Shown one piece after another: positions 3,925 to 7,077 of a stretch of DNA of 7,077 bases. The stretch is taken from positions 1-7,077 of the forward strand of contig JAMOSE010000168.1 in assembly GCA_027063215.1 (NCBI GenBank). Reading direction: 5' to 3'. The position numbers and the translations under genes are program-made. Under the pieces are notes generated by a model. It had not been told where the DNA came from and searched no databases. It worked only from the letters and a program-made list of their open reading frames with translations. Numbering within the stretch: the stretch's first letter is position 1; each line of letters begins with the position of its first letter. Source of the stretch: Sulfurimonas sp. GTDB lineage: Bacteria > Campylobacterota > Campylobacteria > Campylobacterales > Sulfurimonadaceae.

Positions 3925-5739
3925 ATGGCTAAGAATAAAAATGTAAAAAAGAAATATATAGATGTAATGGATACCACTTTTAGAGATGGTTTTCAGTCAG
4001 TTTTTGGTGGGCGTGTATTGATGAATGACTTCTTTCCTGCAGTTGAAGCAGCAAAAATGGCTGGTATCACTCACTTTGAGTTTGGTGGGGGAGCTAGATT
4101 TCAATCTCTTTATTTTTACTTAAGAGAAGATGCTTTTGAAATGATGGATAAGTTTCGTGAAATTGTTGGACCAGATGCAAATCTTCAAACATTGGCTCGC
4201 GGTGTAAACACAGTAATGCTAGATACGGGTTCAAAAGAGCTTATTGATCTACATGCAAAAATGTTTAAAAAGCATGGAACAACGACTATTCGTAACTTTG
4301 ATGCATTGAATGATGTTGAAAATTTAAAATATTCTGCTGAAAGAATTAAACATTATGGTTTAAAACATGAGGCGGTTGTTACAATGATGGATTTACCACC
4401 GGGATGTCATGGTGCACATACTGTTGAATTCTATGAAAAGACACTTCGTGATATTTTAGACAGTGGTCTTCCTTATGATAGTATCTGTTTTAAAGATGCG
4501 AGTGGTACATCAAATCCTCAAAAAGTTTTTGAGACTATTAAAATGGCAAGAAAACTTTTAGGAAAAGATACACACATTCGTCTTCATACACATGAAACAG
4601 CAGGTGTTTCTGTTTCAGCATATATGGCTGCACTTGAAGCAGATGTTGATGGTATTGATATGGCAGCAAGTCCAGTAAGTGGTGGAACAAGCCAACCGGA
4701 TATTTTAACAATGCTGCATGCAACAAAAGGTATGAATTTTGATCTTGGCGGACTTGAAATTGGCAAGATTTTAACATATGAAAAAGAACTTCAGGGATGT
4801 CTTGAAGATTATTTTATGCCACCAGAAGCGACAATGGTATCTCCGATTATACCATTTTCACCAATGCCAGGTGGTGCACTGACTGCAAATACTCAAATGC
4901 TTCGTGATAACGGCATTATGGATAAATTCCCTGAGATTATTGCAGCAATGCAAGAAGTTGTGGAAAAAGGTGGTTATGGTACTTCTGTAACACCGGTTTC
5001 ACAATTCTATTTTCAACAGGCACTTAACAATGTAATGCAAGGTCCTTGGGAAGCAATTGCTCCAGGATATGGACGTATGGTGTTAGGGTATTTTGGTAAA
5101 ACTCCTGTTGCTCCGGATCCTGAAATTGTAAAAATAGCTTCAGAAAAATTAAATCTTTTGCCAACAACTGAAAAAGCACTTGATTTAGCTGATGCAGATC
5201 CTGCAAAATCTTTAGAGAGTTGGATTAACAGACTTAAAGAAGAAGAAATTGAAATTACAGAAGAAAATATTTTTATTGCAGCAGCATGTCAAGACAAAGG
5301 TATCGAGTTCCTTAAAGGAAACGGTGAATTAAATGTACGTAAAAAATCCGAAATGGAAGCAGATTGTAAGGGAGAGAAAAAAGAGATGAGTGGAAATTAT
5401 ACAGTAGTAGTAGATGGTCAGAAGTTTAGTGTTCAGGTTGCTGAAGGTAGTGGTGATGTTCAAGTAGTAGCAGTAGATGGTGAAGCAGCAGTAGCAGCAC
5501 CAACACCAAATGCACCAGCAAGTGACGGTGTTGAGATTAAAGCACTTCTTCCGGGTAATGTTTGGAAAATTGTAGCTAATCCGGGTCAGAGTGTAAATGA
5601 TGGTGATGTAATTATGATCCTTGAGTCTATGAAAATGGAGATCGATGTTGTTGCACCTACAGGTGGAGTTCTCAAAAGTATTAACGTTGCTACAAATGAC
5701 AAAGTTGTAGAGGGTCAAGTCGTAGCAGTTATAGGATAA
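3925..5739 (+). CDS. oadA: Oxaloacetate decarboxylase alpha subunit / pyruvate carboxylase B-type carboxyltransferase with biotin domain
   Basis: Cytoplasmic, peripherally membrane-bound subunit that transfers CO2 between oxaloacetate/pyruvate and biotin. The 604 residues divide into an HMGL-like TIM-barrel carboxyltransferase domain (about 11-300), the conserved carboxylase domain (about 300-475, with PPEATMVSPIIPFSPMPGGA and GTSVTPVSQFY), an Ala/Pro/Val linker (about 515-535) and a biotinyl domain (536-604). Metal-site residues are all present: D16 in DTTFRDGFQS, K190 (the lysine that is carbamylated in relatives) in FKDASGTSNP, and H221 and H223 in HTHETAG. The biotin lysine is K570 in ESMKME, 34 residues from the end as is typical. 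Motifs differ from the common DTTLRDAHQS and HTHDTSG and match the Campylobacterota type, known in Campylobacter as pyruvate carboxylase subunit B. Position between oadG and oadB argues for the Na+ pump role. AAGGA (3915-3919) lies 5 bases before the ATG; oadB follows after 3 bases. Confidence 0.93.
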   Translation: MAKNKNVKKKYIDVMDTTFRDGFQSVFGGRVLMNDFFPAVEAAKMAGITHFEFGGGARFQSLYFYLREDAFEMMDKFREIVGPDANLQTLARGVNTVMLDTGSKELIDLHAKMFKKHGTTTIRNFDALNDVENLKYSAERIKHYGLKHEAVVTMMDLPPGCHGAHTVEFYEKTLRDILDSGLPYDSICFKDASGTSNPQKVFETIKMARKLLGKDTHIRLHTHETAGVSVSAYMAALEADVDGIDMAASPVSGGTSQPDILTMLHATKGMNFDLGGLEIGKILTYEKELQGCLEDYFMPPEATMVSPIIPFSPMPGGALTANTQMLRDNGIMDKFPEIIAAMQEVVEKGGYGTSVTPVSQFYFQQALNNVMQGPWEAIAPGYGRMVLGYFGKTPVAPDPEIVKIASEKLNLLPTTEKALDLADADPAKSLESWINRLKEEEIEITEENIFIAAACQDKGIEFLKGNGELNVRKKSEMEADCKGEKKEMSGNYTVVVDGQKFSVQVAEGSGDVQVVAVDGEAAVAAPTPNAPASDGVEIKALLPGNVWKIVANPGQSVNDGDVIMILESMKMEIDVVAPTGGVLKSINVATNDKVVEGQVVAVIG

Positions 5740-5742
5740 TCA

Positions 5743-7077
5743 ATGAAAAATATTGTACTTAAATTACTTGCTGCTTTCATGCTTTTTGCATTTGCATTTT
5801 CTGCAAACGCAGCAGCATCTGAACATGCAAGTGTAGAAAAACAATCTTCAACACACAAAGAAGAAAATTATCAATCAAAGCCGTTTGGTGAAATGATTTC
5901 AGGTTTTTTAAAATCAACAGGTATTGTAGCGCTTGTTAATCCTCGTGAAGATGAGATGAGCGCTACAGGTAAGCCTATGAGTGATTTTCATAAAGGTCTT
6001 GGTCGTGTGATCATGATCTTTGTAACATTTTTACTTTTTTGGTTGGCTATTGCTAAAGGGTTTGAGCCACTGCTTCTTTTACCAATTGCTTTTGGCGGGC
6101 TTTTAGCCAATATTCCAGTTGCCGGAATAGCCGGGCATCATGGATTTTTAGGTGTTATTTATCAAATGGGTCTTTCAAATGAGCTCTTTCCTATTATTAT
6201 ATTTATGGGTGTTGGTGCGATGACAGACTTTGGTCCTTTGTTGTCAAATCCTAAAACAGCACTTCTTGGTGGAGCTGCTCAGTTTGGTATTTTTGGAACA
6301 TTAGTTGGGGCTATGGTACTTTCACAAATGGGTTTTGTTGATTTTACATTACAGCAAGCATCAGCGATTTCAATCATTGGTGGAGCGGATGGTCCGACAT
6401 CAATCTTTATTGCAACAAAACTTGCTCCTGAGTTACTTGGTGCGATTGCAGTTGCTTCTTATAGTTATATGGCAATGGTTCCAATTATTCAGCCTCCGAT
6501 TATGAAAGCATTAACAAATGAAGCAGAGAGAAAAATTAAAATGACTACACTACGTCATGTGTCTCGTTTAGAAAAACTGATCTTCCCGATCTTGGTTCTT
6601 TCTCTTGCTATTTTAGTATTACCAGAATCTACACCACTTATTGGTGCGTTTATGTTTGGTAACTTCTTAAAAGAATCAGGTGTTGTTGAGCGTCTTAATG
6701 ATACGCTTCAAAATGCACTTATCAATATTACAACGATCTTCTTAGGTCTTGGTGTTGGTTCTAAACTTGCAGCGGATCAGTTCCTTGTTCCTGAGACTAT
6801 GTTTATTATGGTTCTTGGTATTATTGCATTCTCTGTTGGGACTGCAGCAGGTGTTTTGATGGCTAAAATTATGAACCTTTTCCCAGGTCATAAAATTAAT
6901 CCACTCATTGGTTCAGCTGGTGTATCAGCAGTTCCTATGGCAGCGCGTGTATCAAATAAAGTTGGTATGGAATATGACAGAACAAATATGCTTCTAATGC
7001 ATGCAATGGGTCCAAATGTTGCAGGTGTTATTGGTTCAGCAGTTGCAGCTGGTGTCCTTATCTCTCTTTTTCAATAA
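5743..7077 (+). CDS. oadB: Oxaloacetate decarboxylase beta subunit, Na+-translocating carboxybiotin decarboxylase
   Basis: Integral inner-membrane subunit that decarboxylates carboxybiotin from the alpha subunit and uses the energy to export Na+. It is 444 residues against about 433 in Klebsiella. Functional residues known there are all found at a constant offset of 13: D216 in IIGGADGPTS (D203), Y242 in ASYSYMAMVP (Y229), N386 and G390 in NPLIG (N373, G377), S395 (S382) and R402 in PMAARVSN (R389). Family signatures KGFEPLLLLPIAFG (105-118) and GPNVAGVIGSAV also appear, with hydrophobic helices across 88-444. The N-terminus is unusual: residues 1-23 look like a signal peptide (MKN, then a hydrophobic core, ending SANA with an AxA cleavage pattern), followed by about 60 polar residues before the first normal helix, with an amphipathic stretch at 48-65. 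TAGGA (5732-5736) overlaps the end of oadA and lies 6 bases before the ATG. The gene is complete; its stop is the last codon of the window. Confidence 0.96.
   Translation: MKNIVLKLLAAFMLFAFAFSANAAASEHASVEKQSSTHKEENYQSKPFGEMISGFLKSTGIVALVNPREDEMSATGKPMSDFHKGLGRVIMIFVTFLLFWLAIAKGFEPLLLLPIAFGGLLANIPVAGIAGHHGFLGVIYQMGLSNELFPIIIFMGVGAMTDFGPLLSNPKTALLGGAAQFGIFGTLVGAMVLSQMGFVDFTLQQASAISIIGGADGPTSIFIATKLAPELLGAIAVASYSYMAMVPIIQPPIMKALTNEAERKIKMTTLRHVSRLEKLIFPILVLSLAILVLPESTPLIGAFMFGNFLKESGVVERLNDTLQNALINITTIFLGLGVGSKLAADQFLVPETMFIMVLGIIAFSVGTAAGVLMAKIMNLFPGHKINPLIGSAGVSAVPMAARVSNKVGMEYDRTNMLLMHAMGPNVAGVIGSAVAAGVLISLFQ

Noticed and set aside
5404..5520. GTA/GCA trinucleotide-like runs in oadA
   Set aside because: They encode Val/Ala-rich strands and the linker before the biotin domain; the runs are short and interrupted, and do not amount to a phase-variable repeat tract.
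5329..5718. A 129-codon open frame antisense to the biotin domain of oadA
   Set aside because: Composition (runs of Cys, Tyr, Thr, Asn, Ile) is what the reverse of GTA/GCA/GAT-rich coding DNA gives; no ribosome site, no domain, entirely inside oadA.
1..7077. Mobile elements, CRISPR arrays, tRNA/rRNA genes, prophage or defence genes
   Set aside because: No transposase or integrase motifs, no terminal inverted repeats, no regularly spaced repeats and no cloverleaf-like sequence were seen; gene content is ordinary core metabolism and folding.

Overview
The window looks like chromosomal DNA of a Campylobacterota bacterium, probably a free-living Sulfurimonas- or Sulfurovum-like member. This is inferred from the AT-rich composition, A/T-rich promoters with a good -10 box but weak -35, a standard Gram-negative HtpG, and above all a carboxyltransferase subunit of the divergent Campylobacterota type (DTTFRDGFQS and HTHETAG motifs). 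The assignment is from memory of family sequences, not from a search.

Layout. A gene for a small two-helix membrane protein runs off the left edge on the minus strand (1-309). It is divergent from htpG (459-2351, Hsp90 chaperone). The shared upstream region holds a promoter for each gene and a perfect 7-bp inverted repeat. htpG ends in a strong intrinsic terminator. A separate short promoter then drives a 174-residue protein (2449-2973) whose second half resembles a histidine-phosphotransfer (HPt) domain. Converging on it from the right is a minus-strand pair of small membrane-protein genes: 101 residues (3175-3480) and a 56-residue gene (2984-3154) that length-limited gene calling would miss.

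Divergent from that pair is an oadGAB operon (3683-7077): gamma (small membrane anchor), alpha (biotin-carrying carboxyltransferase) and beta (sodium-translocating membrane subunit). The genes lie 8 and 3 bases apart, and each later gene has its Shine-Dalgarno sequence overlapping or next to the previous stop, so they are very probably co-transcribed and translationally coupled. Together they would form the oxaloacetate decarboxylase sodium pump: the alpha subunit moves CO2 from oxaloacetate to biotin, the beta subunit decarboxylates carboxybiotin and exports Na+, and gamma holds the complex together. The alpha subunit also closely resembles the protein called pyruvate carboxylase subunit B in Campylobacter, so its role is not fully settled by sequence alone. 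The window ends exactly at the oadB stop codon.

Most of the window is ordinary core genome. I see no mobile element, CRISPR array, tRNA or rRNA, and no clear evidence of a new system. The points most worth a second look are the signal-peptide-like extension of OadB, the alpha subunit's dual identity, the unannotated small membrane genes beside the pump, the degenerate HPt-like protein, and two genes that appear to have almost no 5' leader.
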